A stretch of 32,540 bases of DNA from Gammaproteobacteria bacterium (GTDB taxonomy: Bacteria > Pseudomonadota > Gammaproteobacteria > JAJPIJ01). Positions 14,842 to 22,944 of this stretch are shown piece by piece. The DNA lies in contig DATJVC010000014.1 of assembly GCA_035501935.1 (NCBI GenBank), forward strand, positions 1 to 32,540, written 5' to 3'. Within the stretch, counting starts at the first letter, position 1; each line of letters begins with the position of its first letter. Below the pieces are notes generated by a model. The model was not told the DNA's origin and did not search any database. It was given only the letters and a program-made list of their open reading frames with translations. A program made the translations under genes and the position numbers.

Positions 14842-14998
14842 CCATCATCCTCACCCGCCTAAGGCGGGCGAGATTGCGATGGAAGTGAAGAAACCAGCGT
14901 CCACGACACCGCGAGCGGTGGAGATCGGCGGGCCCAAGGGGCCGGAGCCGACCCGTTACGGCGACTGGGAACGCGCGGGTAAATGCGTGGACTTCTGA
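14825..14998 (+). CDS. Succinate dehydrogenase assembly factor 4 (SDHAF4/DUF1674) family protein
   Basis: 57-residue protein whose C-terminal half carries the family signature GGPKGPEPTRYGDWER followed by GKCVDF at the very end. In mitochondria SDHAF4 (Sdh8) binds free flavinylated SdhA and promotes its assembly with SdhB. It lies directly upstream of sdhC, in the same direction, which supports that job here. The start chosen is ATG 14825; an in-frame ATG at 14879 would leave 39 residues with the whole signature. The region between the two is a palindrome-rich stretch (14850-14872). Confidence 0.85.
   Translation: MTDSIRHHPHPPKAGEIAMEVKKPASTTPRAVEIGGPKGPEPTRYGDWERAGKCVDF
14850..14872. repeat. 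10-bp palindrome inside the SDHAF4 gene
   Basis: CTCACCCGCC and GGCGGGCGAG pair at 9 of 10 positions around a TAA loop, 25 nt after the SDHAF4 start codon. As RNA it would be a very stable hairpin near the start of the sdh message. It lies in the poorly conserved part of the protein, so it could be a small REP-like insertion or a translation control element. Confidence 0.45.
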
Positions 14999-15096
14999 AC
15001 TAACTGTTAATTACCAATCAACGGTTGCTTGCGTGAATGAAACGCCTGGCGCGGCGTGGAGCGCACGCGTTTGTTGGCACGGATGGAGGAAAAAAC

Positions 15097-15468
15097 ATGG
15101 CGCAATCTAGACCTCTGTCACCTCACCTGCAGGTCTATCGCCCGCAATTGACGAGTGTGCTTTCGATCACGCACCGCGTCACCGGCGTTTTTCTGTCGCT
15201 GGGAACGCTGCTGCTGGTCTGCTGGCTGGTATCCCTCGCCGCCGGACCCGATGCCTACGCGAGGGCGCATGTCTTCTTCGCCGGCTGGCTGATGAGGGTC
15301 CTGCTGTTTGCCTGGTCGGCCTCGCTTTTCTATCACCTGTGCAACGGCATCCGGCACCTCTTCTGGGACGCCGGTTGCGGTTTCGACATCCCCACGGTGT
15401 ACGCCTCGGGTTATGCCGTGCTGATTGCCACTGCCGTGCTCACCCTGGCGACGTGGATCGCCGCTTGA
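15097..15468 (+). CDS. sdhC: Succinate dehydrogenase cytochrome b556 subunit SdhC
   Basis: Membrane anchor of complex II; with SdhD it binds heme b and ubiquinone. The 123-residue product has the conserved opening RPLSPHLQVYRPQLTS, SITHRVTG (Ser23, Arg27 region of the quinone site), three membrane helices, and H-L-C-N-G-I-R-H-L (80-88), where His80 aligns with the heme ligand. The frame extends upstream to 15037, but GGAGGA at 15085-15090 and family length fix the ATG at 15097. It lies 98 bp after the SDHAF4 gene and 10 bp before sdhD. Confidence 0.95.
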   Translation: MAQSRPLSPHLQVYRPQLTSVLSITHRVTGVFLSLGTLLLVCWLVSLAAGPDAYARAHVFFAGWLMRVLLFAWSASLFYHLCNGIRHLFWDAGCGFDIPTVYASGYAVLIATAVLTLATWIAA

Positions 15469-15478
15469 GGGCGGGGCG

Positions 15479-15868
15479 ATGATGAACATGAACCTGCGTT
15501 CCGATCTCGGCCGTGTGCGTGGCCTCGGCTCCGCCAAAGGCGGCACTCATCACTGGTGGATGCAGCGGCTGACCGCGGTCGCGCTCGTTCCACTCTGTCT
15601 CTGGTTCGTGGCGGCGGTGGTGTATCTCGCCGGTGCGGATTACACCAGCGCCGCCGCCTGGATGCGCTCACCGTGGCATGCCGCGTTGCTGCTGGCGCTG
15701 ATCGTGACACTCTTCTATCACGCCCAGCTCGGCATTCAGGTCGTTTTAGAGGATTACATCCACGTCGAATGGGTCAAGGTGACCGCCGTGGTCGCGCTGC
15801 GTTTTGCCGCCATCCTGCTCGGCCTGATGGCGGCGCTCGCCGTGTTGAGGGTTTATCTGGGAGCGTAA
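15479..15868 (+). CDS. sdhD: Succinate dehydrogenase hydrophobic membrane anchor SdhD
   Basis: Second membrane anchor of complex II. The product of about 130 residues has the opening [20 protein letters not shown], then W-W-M-Q-R-L-T-A, three transmembrane helices, and the signature [17 protein letters not shown] (Tyr80, His81) near the heme and quinone site. Starts at 15479 or 15482 follow a GAGGGCGGGG ribosome-binding region that overlaps the sdhC stop. The frame open to 15425 upstream is overlap with sdhC. The sdhA start follows by 5 bp. Confidence 0.93.
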   Translation: MMNMNLRSDLGRVRGLGSAKGGTHHWWMQRLTAVALVPLCLWFVAAVVYLAGADYTSAAAWMRSPWHAALLLALIVTLFYHAQLGIQVVLEDYIHVEWVKVTAVVALRFAAILLGLMAALAVLRVYLGA

Positions 15869-15873
15869 GCGGC

Positions 15874-17661
15874 GTGGACAAGGCCTACAACCTGATTGAG
15901 CACAAGTACGACGTCATCGTGGTCGGCGCGGGCGGCGCCGGACTGCGCGCCACCTTCGGCATGGCCGCCAAGGGCCTGAAGACCGCCTGCATTACCAAGG
16001 TCTTTCCGACCCGCTCGCACACCGTCGCCGCGCAGGGCGGCATGAGCGCCGCGCTGGGCAACATGGGACCGGACGACTGGCGCTGGCACATGTACGACAC
16101 GGTCAAAGGCTCCGACTGGCTGGGCGATCAGGACGCCATCGAATACATGTGCCGCGAGGCGGTGCCGGCGGTGATCGAACTCGAACACTATGGCGTGCCG
16201 TTCTCACGCACCGAGGACGGCAAAATTTATCAGCGGCCCTTCGGCGGCATGACCACCGAGTATGGCAAGGGCACGGCCCAGCGCACCTGCGCCGCCGCGG
16301 ATCGCACCGGCCACGCCATTCTGCATACGCTCTACCAGCAGTCGCTCAAGCACAACGCGGAATTCTTCGTCGAATATTTCGCCATTGATCTGCTGTTCGA
16401 GGACGGCGCCTGTCACGGCGTGCTGGCCTGGAAGCTCGATGACGGCACCCTGCACTGCTTCCGCGCCCATCAGACGGTGCTTGCCACCGGCGGCTATGGG
16501 CGCATCGCGCTGTCATGCACCGGCGCCCACACCCAGACCGGCGACGGCAATGCCATGGCCGCGCGTGCCGGGGTGCCGCTGCAGGACATGGAGTTCATCC
16601 AGTTCCATCCGACCGGCGTCTATGGCGCCGGCTGCCTCATCACCGAGGGCGTGCGCGGCGAGGGCGGTTTTCTCACCAACGCCGCAGGCGAGCGCTTCAT
16701 GGAGCGCTATGCACCCAACGCCAAGGACCTGGCCTCGCGTGACGTGGTCAGCCGCTCCATGACGATGGAAATCCTGCAGGGCCGCGGTGCCGGCCCGGAG
16801 AAGGATCACATCTATCTGCATCTCGAACATCTGGGGCCCGAGGTCATCCACGAACGGCTGCCGGGCATCGCCGAGACTGCGCGCATCTTTGCCGGCGTGG
16901 ACGTCACCCGGGAACCGATCCCCGTGCTGCCGACCGTGCATTACAACATGGGCGGCGTGCCGACGAATCACCACGGCCAGGCGGTCACCATCAAGGATGG
17001 TAACCCGGACACGCCCGTGCCCGGCCTCATGGCCATTGGCGAGGCGGCTTGCGTGTCCGTGCACGGGGCCAACCGTCTCGGCTCCAATTCGCTGCTGGAT
17101 CTGATCGTGTTCGGCCGCGCCGCGGCCAATTGGTGCGGCGACAACATAAAGAAGGATCGGCCGCACAAGACACTCAACACCGGGGTCACCGATCTGATCC
17201 TCGCCCGCTTCGACAAACTGCGTCACGCGAATGGCACGCTGCCGACAGCGAAGGTCCGGCTCGACATGCAGCGCGCGATGCAGCAGCATTGCGCCGTATT
17301 CCGCACCGGCCCACTGCTTCAGGAAGGCATACAGAAACTGCAGGGCGTGTGGGATTCGTTCCGCGACGTGAAGATCGCCGATCGCTCCCTTGTCTGGAAC
17401 ACTGATCTCGTCGAGACGCTGGAACTCGAAAACCTGTTGATCCAGGCGATGGTAAGCATCAAGTCCGCGCTGAATCGCACCGAGAGCCGCGGTGCGCACG
17501 CCCGCGACGATTTCCCGGAGCGCGATGACAAAAACTGGTTGAAACACACCGCCGCGTGGATGGACAGGCGCGGCGAGGTCCGCTTCGATTACCGGCCGGT
17601 GCATATGCACACGCTGACCAACGAAGTCGAGGTCGTGCCGCTCAAGAAGCGCGTGTATTAA
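15874..17661 (+). CDS. sdhA: Succinate dehydrogenase flavoprotein subunit SdhA
   Basis: Oxidises succinate to fumarate on the cytoplasmic face of complex II. The 595-residue product shows the FAD-binding GAGGAG (18-23) and [12 protein letters not shown], in which His49 is the covalent FAD site. The catalytic segments [19 protein letters not shown] and [13 protein letters not shown] are present, with the usual C-terminal Arg/Tyr-rich end. The start is GTG at 15874; the frame runs open far upstream but that part lies in sdhD. Flavinylation should depend on SdhE (24505-24753) and holo-assembly on the SDHAF4-type protein at the front of this operon. Confidence 0.97.
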   Translation: MDKAYNLIEHKYDVIVVGAGGAGLRATFGMAAKGLKTACITKVFPTRSHTVAAQGGMSAALGNMGPDDWRWHMYDTVKGSDWLGDQDAIEYMCREAVPAVIELEHYGVPFSRTEDGKIYQRPFGGMTTEYGKGTAQRTCAAADRTGHAILHTLYQQSLKHNAEFFVEYFAIDLLFEDGACHGVLAWKLDDGTLHCFRAHQTVLATGGYGRIALSCTGAHTQTGDGNAMAARAGVPLQDMEFIQFHPTGVYGAGCLITEGVRGEGGFLTNAAGERFMERYAPNAKDLASRDVVSRSMTMEILQGRGAGPEKDHIYLHLEHLGPEVIHERLPGIAETARIFAGVDVTREPIPVLPTVHYNMGGVPTNHHGQAVTIKDGNPDTPVPGLMAIGEAACVSVHGANRLGSNSLLDLIVFGRAAANWCGDNIKKDRPHKTLNTGVTDLILARFDKLRHANGTLPTAKVRLDMQRAMQQHCAVFRTGPLLQEGIQKLQGVWDSFRDVKIADRSLVWNTDLVETLELENLLIQAMVSIKSALNRTESRGAHARDDFPERDDKNWLKHTAAWMDRRGEVRFDYRPVHMHTLTNEVEVVPLKKRVY

Positions 17662-17685
17662 ATTACAGCTGACAGGACTGAAATC

Positions 17686-18465
17686 ATGGCTCAATTCACG
17701 CTACCGGGGAACTCAAAGATTGGCGCGGGCAAAACCATGCGCGCGGCTGGCGGCGCCAAACGCCCGCGCGAACTGCGCGTTTACCGCTATGACCCGGACT
17801 CCGGAGCGAATCCGCGCGTCGATGTTTATGAGATCGATCTCGACAAGTGCGGACCGATGGTGCTGGATGCGCTCATCCACATCAAGAACGAAGTCGATAC
17901 GACGCTCACCTTCCGCCGCTCCTGCCGCGAAGGCATCTGCGGATCCTGCGCCATGAACATTGATGGCACCAACACGCTGGCCTGTACCAAGGCCATCAGC
18001 GACATCAAGGGCGCGATCAAGATTTACCCGCTGCCGCACATGCCGGTGGTCAAGGACCTGGTGCCGGACATGTCGAATTTTTACGCCCAGTACGCTTCCA
18101 TCAAGCCCTGGCTGCAAACCCTCACGCCGGCGCCTGAGCTGGAGCGCCTGCAATCGAAGGAGGATCGCGCCAAACTCGACGGTCTCTACGAGTGCATCCT
18201 ATGCGCCTGCTGCTCCACCTCCTGCCCGAGCTACTGGTGGAATAGCGACCGCTATCTCGGGCCGGCGATCCTGCTGCAGGCCTATCGCTGGATCATCGAT
18301 TCACGCGACGAGAACACCGGCGAACGTCTGGACAATCTCGAGGATCCGTTCCGACTCTATCGCTGCCACACCATCATGAACTGCACCAAGACCTGCCCCA
18401 AGGGCCTGAACCCGGCCAAGGCTATCGCCGAAATCAAGAAACTGATGGTCGCTCGCCAGGGCTAG
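17686..18465 (+). CDS. sdhB: Succinate dehydrogenase iron-sulfur subunit SdhB
   Basis: Carries electrons from FAD to ubiquinone. The 259-residue product has the [2Fe-2S] motif [10 protein letters not shown] plus the later Cys in NTLAC, the [4Fe-4S] motif [12 protein letters not shown], and the [3Fe-4S] cysteines in CHTIMNC and [11 protein letters not shown]. The N-terminus has about 20 extra basic residues compared with E. coli. It starts 24 bp after sdhA and ends the sdhCDAB operon. No hairpin with a T-tract is visible directly after the stop. Confidence 0.97.
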   Translation: MAQFTLPGNSKIGAGKTMRAAGGAKRPRELRVYRYDPDSGANPRVDVYEIDLDKCGPMVLDALIHIKNEVDTTLTFRRSCREGICGSCAMNIDGTNTLACTKAISDIKGAIKIYPLPHMPVVKDLVPDMSNFYAQYASIKPWLQTLTPAPELERLQSKEDRAKLDGLYECILCACCSTSCPSYWWNSDRYLGPAILLQAYRWIIDSRDENTGERLDNLEDPFRLYRCHTIMNCTKTCPKGLNPAKAIAEIKKLMVARQG

Positions 18466-18796
18466 CCGGCGTATTTATTCGTTATTGCCCCGGTCCTCAC
18501 CGCCTGCGGGAGTCATGGGGACGACCCTTTCCCCGCTTCATTGAAACGCTACAGTAGTTAACCCTGGCCCGTCACCATTTGTTGCGGATTCGCGACAGGA
18601 GATCGAAGTTTTTTAGTTGGGATTGATGGCGATCAAGTCATCCCGGCGGCTCCCTGGGTATTTTTATTTACGCAAAAGTGGAGCGATTGATCGTCAGCGA
18701 CGGCACAATTGTCAAAAGTGTCAGATATGCTCCGGAAAGACCATGGTCTCCGTCCCATCCAGCCGTTTCCGATTACAGGTGGAGTAGAACGCTGTC
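18466..18796. other. Intergenic region between sdhB and the PhoU/DUF47-like gene (331 bp)
   Basis: No gene, RNA or convincing terminator is recognised. There is a weak hairpin near 18619-18644 (five-pair TTGAT/ATCAA core plus partial GGGA/TCCC flanks) and short T-runs at 18610-18615 and 18661-18669. No -35/-10 pair with proper spacing could be supported, although the next gene must have its own start signal somewhere here. Confidence 0.5.
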
Positions 18797-20743
18797 ATGT
18801 TATCGAAGACACGTATTGTCGATGAGCTTGGCGAAGGCGCGCTGTTGCTGCCGGCCTATCTGAACGACGCGCTGGCGGCCAATGATCGCGTGAAGTACTT
18901 CTTTTCACTGCTGCAGGCAGCGCAAGCGCATGCCAACGATCCCGACCAGGAAATCTCCAATCTGCATGCAGAGCGCGAGGCGAGCGGGGTCGAAGACAGC
19001 GCGTTGGACGCCGTGATCGACGGCAGCCAACGGCGGGATGCAGAGGGCTATCACATCCCGCTGGCCGCGCGCATCCACGAACAGATCCTTGCGGAGGTCG
19101 GCCTGATGATGAAGCCGGTGACCGCGGCCGCCGCCGCGCCCAATGCACGCGAGTTTCAGCGGCGTCTGGAGGGCCTCGCGCACGCTGCGCCGGATTTGAG
19201 CGGTGATCGGGTCCCGGCCGGTTATGTGAGCGCCGTCACCGCCGCCCATCGCGGGACGGGCGACAGCCTGCACCTGTTGGTCATGGATCTGCACAAGGAA
19301 CTGAACCGGCTTCAGACTGAAATCGCGGTGGAATCGATCGACGGCGCGGCCGTCTACGGCCTGCGGGATGCCGACAGGTCGCTGGTCAGGTCTTTCATGA
19401 GCGGCCTGCAAAGCACGGCGTCACTCAAGTTCGATCATCCGGGCCTCGGTACGACCGCCACTCGAGCGGGCACCAAACTGGTCATCCAGAACGACATCGG
19501 CACCACCGATGCGCATGTTATGATCATACACGTCACCGATCTGTCCACGACGCTGACCTACAGCGATATACATCTGCGGCGCGCCCGCTTCTTCCAGGAT
19601 CTCTTCGAGTCGTTTGACGTGCAATGGGAAGACATCCGCTCACGGCAGATTGCGGGGCTGGTCGAAAGCGAAGAGTTCTATCTCTGCACCGGCCGCCACG
19701 TCGCCCGCGATCATGCTGAACTCGAGCGCTACCTTGCCTTTCTCGGTTCGCGCCTCGTTTTTCTCATCGATTGGAACCGCGCCCGCAAGCGACTGCGGCA
19801 GTTCATCCGTTCCAAGGACGCCATCGGCATCCTCAAGTGGGCGGCGGACAACGACATCGGCCACCGTGGCTTCCTGCAGGCGGGCGGGGAGAACCTGATT
19901 TACGGGGCCATCGAACGCGCCGCGCGCACGCCGATCCGTTATGGCCAGCGCCTGGACGAAGTGCTCGGCAAGGAGGCGGCTGTGGACTTCCTCAAGTTTG
20001 TGCTGCGCGCGGCCTCCGAAGGCCTGCGCAAAAGCCGCTCGATACGCGGGATCCGCGACGAGATCACCGCCGAACTGCTTAACCACTTTCAGAGCGCCGA
20101 GCAAACCATACTCGTCGTTGCCAGCGATCATGCAACGTTGGTCGCGGAAATCGCGGAGGCGGTGCGCAGCGGGCTGCAGCGTGCCCCGGGCATGGACCGC
20201 AACCAGCTGCTCAGGACGTCGGCGCGCGCGAAACAATGGGAGACGCGCGCCGATGAACTGCTCAACCGCGCACGCGAGATGGTGTCGCGAGCCCCCGATA
20301 TAGCGTGTTACCGCAACCTCATCGAGGAACAGGATGACGTCGCGGATAATTTGGAGGAGGCGGCTTTCCTGCTGACCCTGATGCCGGAGATAGTTCCAGC
20401 CAACGACATTCAGGCGGCCCTTCAGCGGCTCGCAGGGCTGGTCGTTGATGCCTCTCATGAACTCATCAAGTGCCTGGGGTGCGCGGCGCATGTCGAGCGC
20501 GGAGCACCCCGCGAGGACGTGGAGGATTTCCTTGAGGCCGTGGATCGAACGCTCACGCTCGAACACCAGACTGATGACATCGAGCGCGAGGTCACCACCA
20601 GACTGCTCCGCAGCCACGCCGACAGCGGTCAGACCCAGCTTTATTCGCAGATCGCCGCGCGCCTGGAAGATGCCGTCGATTGTATATCAAGGACGTCATT
20701 GCAACTGCGCGATCATGTCCTTGGTGAGGTAATTTCGTTATGA
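18797..20743 (+). CDS. Uncharacterised protein with C-terminal PhoU/DUF47-like domain
   Basis: 648-residue soluble protein without signal peptide or membrane segment. Residues about 470-645 are helical and resemble PhoU/DUF47. They carry acidic repeats EEQDDVAD (510-517) and DDIERE (593-598), and ARLEDAVD (621-628), of the type that binds metal clusters in PhoU. The N-terminal 460 residues are unassigned. They include a beta-rich stretch (about 217-262; GLGTTATRAGTKLVIQNDIG) and a helical middle. The stop overlaps the start of the dikinase-like gene (ATGA), so the two are translationally coupled and probably act together. A role as phosphoryl acceptor or phosphate/metal sensor for that enzyme is inference. 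The Shine-Dalgarno (GGAG) is about 12 bp from the ATG, a poor spacing. Confidence 0.7.
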   Translation: MLSKTRIVDELGEGALLLPAYLNDALAANDRVKYFFSLLQAAQAHANDPDQEISNLHAEREASGVEDSALDAVIDGSQRRDAEGYHIPLAARIHEQILAEVGLMMKPVTAAAAAPNAREFQRRLEGLAHAAPDLSGDRVPAGYVSAVTAAHRGTGDSLHLLVMDLHKELNRLQTEIAVESIDGAAVYGLRDADRSLVRSFMSGLQSTASLKFDHPGLGTTATRAGTKLVIQNDIGTTDAHVMIIHVTDLSTTLTYSDIHLRRARFFQDLFESFDVQWEDIRSRQIAGLVESEEFYLCTGRHVARDHAELERYLAFLGSRLVFLIDWNRARKRLRQFIRSKDAIGILKWAADNDIGHRGFLQAGGENLIYGAIERAARTPIRYGQRLDEVLGKEAAVDFLKFVLRAASEGLRKSRSIRGIRDEITAELLNHFQSAEQTILVVASDHATLVAEIAEAVRSGLQRAPGMDRNQLLRTSARAKQWETRADELLNRAREMVSRAPDIACYRNLIEEQDDVADNLEEAAFLLTLMPEIVPANDIQAALQRLAGLVVDASHELIKCLGCAAHVERGAPREDVEDFLEAVDRTLTLEHQTDDIEREVTTRLLRSHADSGQTQLYSQIAARLEDAVDCISRTSLQLRDHVLGEVISL

Positions 20744-22386
20744 ACGCGCCGGACTCGATCCACGAGGAGATGCCGACCGTGGTCGCAATAGGTCATAGCG
20801 TTCCGTCCGCCGCCACGGCACGCCTGACGGCGTGGGAACTTGGTTCGAAGGCCCACAACCTGCTGCAGATGGCGCAGGCCGGACTGTCCGTGCCGCCGGC
20901 GTTCGTGATCACGACCAAAATCTGCCGTGCCTATTTCGAAGCGTGCCTGCCCGAGGGTTTCCATCATGACGTCGCCAGTGGGCTGCGGCAGATTGAGTCG
21001 GTCATCCATCGCAGCTTCGGCGGCAACCGGCGGCCGTTGCTGGTCTCGGTGCGCTCCGGCGCGCCGGTATCCATGCCCGGGATGCTTCAGACCATACTGA
21101 ACGTCGGACTGAACGACGCTACCATTCATGCTTTCATTCGTACCACGGGAAATCCACGGCTTGCGTGGGACTGCTACCGCAGGCTCATCCAATGTTACGC
21201 CGAAGCCGTCCATGACTGCGCATCGCAACCTTTCGAAAAGGTCATTGCCGCACATCTGGCCGAAGGTGGAATCGGCTCGGAACGCGAGCTCGACGCGCCC
21301 GCGTTACGCGCCATCTCACAGGACTACCTCGATCTGTTCCACGAGCTCACCGGCCGCCATTTCCCGCAGGATCCCGAGGAGCAGCTGATAACCGCCATCA
21401 AGGCGGTGTTTCGATCATGGACCAGTGAAAAGGCGCGCGAGTACCGCCGCCTGAATCGGATAGACGAACACATGGGCCTGGCGGTGACGGTACAGACGAT
21501 GGTATTCGGCAATAGCGGCAGTACTTCCGGTTCCGGTGTGGCCTTCACGCGCAACCCCGCCACCGGTGACAATCAGCTTTACGTCGACTTTCTGTTGAAC
21601 GCCCAGGGTGAAGATGTTGTTTCCGGCCGCCGCTGGATTGACGCCCGCGAAGATCTCGATACCTCCCTGCCGATGGTGGCTGCTGAACTGCAGCGGGTTG
21701 CACAAACCCTTGAGCGACACTTCAAGGACTTGCAGGATTTTGAATTTACTGTCGAACGAGGCCGCCTTTACCTGCTGCAGACACGCTCCGGCCAGCGCAC
21801 GCCCTGGGCCGCGCTGCATATTGCCGTAAGCCTGGTGCGTGAAGGCCTTATCGACACCGACACGGCGTTGCAGCGCCTTTCCTGCTACGACATCGAGTCA
21901 ATTACGCGAACACACTTGGCACTTGGCAACGGTCAATCCGCGCTGGCACAGGCCACGGCGGCCAGCGTCGGCATTGCGGTCGGCCCGATAGCGTTCGACG
22001 TGGAGGCGGCAAAAAGACTGGCTGAGAACAACCAATCCCCCATACTGGTGCGCGAAGAAATTTCCACCAACGACATCGCCGGCGTGGTGGTCTGCGGAGG
22101 CATACTCACTGCAATGGGAGGCAGGACTTCGCACGCCGCCGTCGTCGCGCGCCAGCTCGGCAAGGTATGCCTGGTCGGCTGCCATGATCTCCGGCTTGAT
22201 CTCCAGAACCGTCGCGCCATGGTCGGCGAACATGCACTTCGGGAGGGCGACCTGATCTCATTGGATGGCGACAACGGACGAGTTTACGCGGGGGCAGTCA
22301 ATTTTGTCACCGAACGCCCGATCGATGCGTTGCGTGAGGTGGAGCGCTGGCGCACACCGAATAATAAAAAGGATGTAATTAGTTAA
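20740..22386 (+). CDS. Pyruvate phosphate dikinase-like protein lacking the PEP/pyruvate domain
   Basis: 548 residues, against about 870-900 for full PPDK. The N-terminal ATP-grasp domain (about 30-350) has VSVRSGAPVSMPGMLQTILN (103-122), AFTRNPATG and LLNAQGEDVVSG. A phosphohistidine domain follows (about 400-525), with GILTAMGGRTSHAAVVARQLG and His465 in the position that takes the phosphoryl group. The C-terminal TIM barrel that binds PEP/pyruvate is absent. The end is clean, followed by TAA and a strong hairpin, so this is an architecture rather than visible decay. It could autophosphorylate from ATP and pass the group to another protein; the coupled PhoU/DUF47-like protein is the obvious candidate. 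Rifampin phosphotransferase also combines these two domains but has a drug-binding domain not seen here. Confidence 0.85.
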   Translation: MNAPDSIHEEMPTVVAIGHSVPSAATARLTAWELGSKAHNLLQMAQAGLSVPPAFVITTKICRAYFEACLPEGFHHDVASGLRQIESVIHRSFGGNRRPLLVSVRSGAPVSMPGMLQTILNVGLNDATIHAFIRTTGNPRLAWDCYRRLIQCYAEAVHDCASQPFEKVIAAHLAEGGIGSERELDAPALRAISQDYLDLFHELTGRHFPQDPEEQLITAIKAVFRSWTSEKAREYRRLNRIDEHMGLAVTVQTMVFGNSGSTSGSGVAFTRNPATGDNQLYVDFLLNAQGEDVVSGRRWIDAREDLDTSLPMVAAELQRVAQTLERHFKDLQDFEFTVERGRLYLLQTRSGQRTPWAALHIAVSLVREGLIDTDTALQRLSCYDIESITRTHLALGNGQSALAQATAASVGIAVGPIAFDVEAAKRLAENNQSPILVREEISTNDIAGVVVCGGILTAMGGRTSHAAVVARQLGKVCLVGCHDLRLDLQNRRAMVGEHALREGDLISLDGDNGRVYAGAVNFVTERPIDALREVERWRTPNNKKDVIS

Positions 22387-22415
22387 AAAACCACGGCGGC
22401 GCGAGGCCGCCGTGG
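22383..22415 (-). terminator. Rho-independent terminator of the PsiF-like gene
   Basis: A 10-bp perfect GC-rich stem (22391-22400 with 22406-22415) and 5-nt loop are followed, on the minus strand, by six T residues. It sits between convergent genes. On the plus strand the hairpin has no T-tract but may still help to end the dikinase-like transcript. Confidence 0.85.
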
Positions 22416-22432
22416 CAGGCGGGGAGGAAAGA

Positions 22433-22669
22433 TTAGCCGCCCTTCTCGCAAGTAGCCAGATAGCTGGTGCGATTTGAACCGGCCAGATTTTTCGACTTCG
22501 CCAGGTTTTCGCAAACCATCTCGGTCTGTTGATGCGTCGGTGCCTTGTTGAGCTTGAGGACGCCGCCTTTCGGCGCACCGTAGCCGGTATCCGACATGGC
22601 GGCGGTGCTGCCCAAGGCAAGGATTGCGGCAATTGCGAGGGCTGATGCGGTCGTGATGTGCTTGTTCAT
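22433..22669 (-). CDS. Small secreted protein, PsiF-like
   Basis: 78-residue protein with a signal peptide (MNKHITTA, then an Ala/Leu-rich core to about residue 24) and a short mature part. The C-terminal pattern C-x4-AKSKNLAGSNRTSYLATC (Cys53 and Cys74) resembles the PsiF repeat of phosphate-starvation-inducible proteins: Cys, A-K, L-G, R, aromatic, Cys. The match is by eye only. A perfect GGAGGT lies 7 bp before the ATG at 22669, and a strong terminator follows the stop. The frame open to 22822 is upstream sequence. Its position, convergent with a PhoU/DUF47-like operon, is suggestive of phosphate biology but not proof. Confidence 0.7.
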   Translation of the reverse strand: MNKHITTASALAIAAILALGSTAAMSDTGYGAPKGGVLKLNKAPTHQQTEMVCENLAKSKNLAGSNRTSYLATCEKGG

Positions 22670-22815
22670 ATTTACCTCCAGACTTGTCGAATGATTTGAA
22701 GAATATGCTCCGCGGCGCTGCAGCCGCCGGACTCCGATATCGCGCCGTGCCCGCACAACGCAGAGCGAGACGGAACGATTACCAAATTCGAATTCACAGA
22801 ACGCGGAAAAGTTCT

Positions 22816-22859
22816 CGCGCACGATAAATATTAAAAATATTTAATGATTGATGTGCGCG
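22816..22859. repeat. Nested palindrome in the divergent promoter region
   Basis: An outer 7-bp GC-only-rich pair (CGCGCAC at 22816-22822, GTGCGCG at 22853-22859) encloses an inner A/T pair (AAATATT at 22826-22832, AATATTT at 22836-22842). It lies between the PsiF-like gene (minus) and the Do-like protease (plus), just upstream of the sigma-E-type promoter. It could be an operator, an A/T-rich promoter element or a cruciform site. Confidence 0.5.
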
Positions 22860-22877
22860 GGACGCATGGATGCCACA

Positions 22878-22906
22878 GGAACTATTTTTTGCATGAGAAC
22901 TCCATA
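22878..22906 (+). promoter_or_regulatory. Sigma-E (RpoE/AlgU)-type promoter for the Do-like protease
   Basis: GGAACTA, a 16-bp spacer and TCCATA match the known sigma-E pattern (GGAACTT, N15-16, TCnnA) in sequence and spacing. It predicts a start near 22913 and a leader of about 32 nt before the protease ATG. degP is a classic sigma-E target in E. coli, so the placement is biologically sensible. Confidence 0.65.
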
Positions 22907-22944
22907 CTGTCATTCGGCATCTCTATTCCTTCAGGAGTTCAATC

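Noticed and set aside
16513-17694. 393-residue minus-strand frame opposite sdhA
   Set aside because: It runs antisense to strongly conserved sdhA codons and has no motif of its own.
20740-22386. Frameshifted or truncated pseudogene of full-length PPDK
   Set aside because: The sequence after the stop shows no barrel-domain codons in any frame; a hairpin follows at once and then a convergent gene, and the upstream gene is coupled to it by an ATGA overlap.
20740-22386. Rifampin phosphotransferase
   Set aside because: It has the ATP-grasp and His domains, but the motifs are those of PPDK and no drug-binding middle domain is visible.
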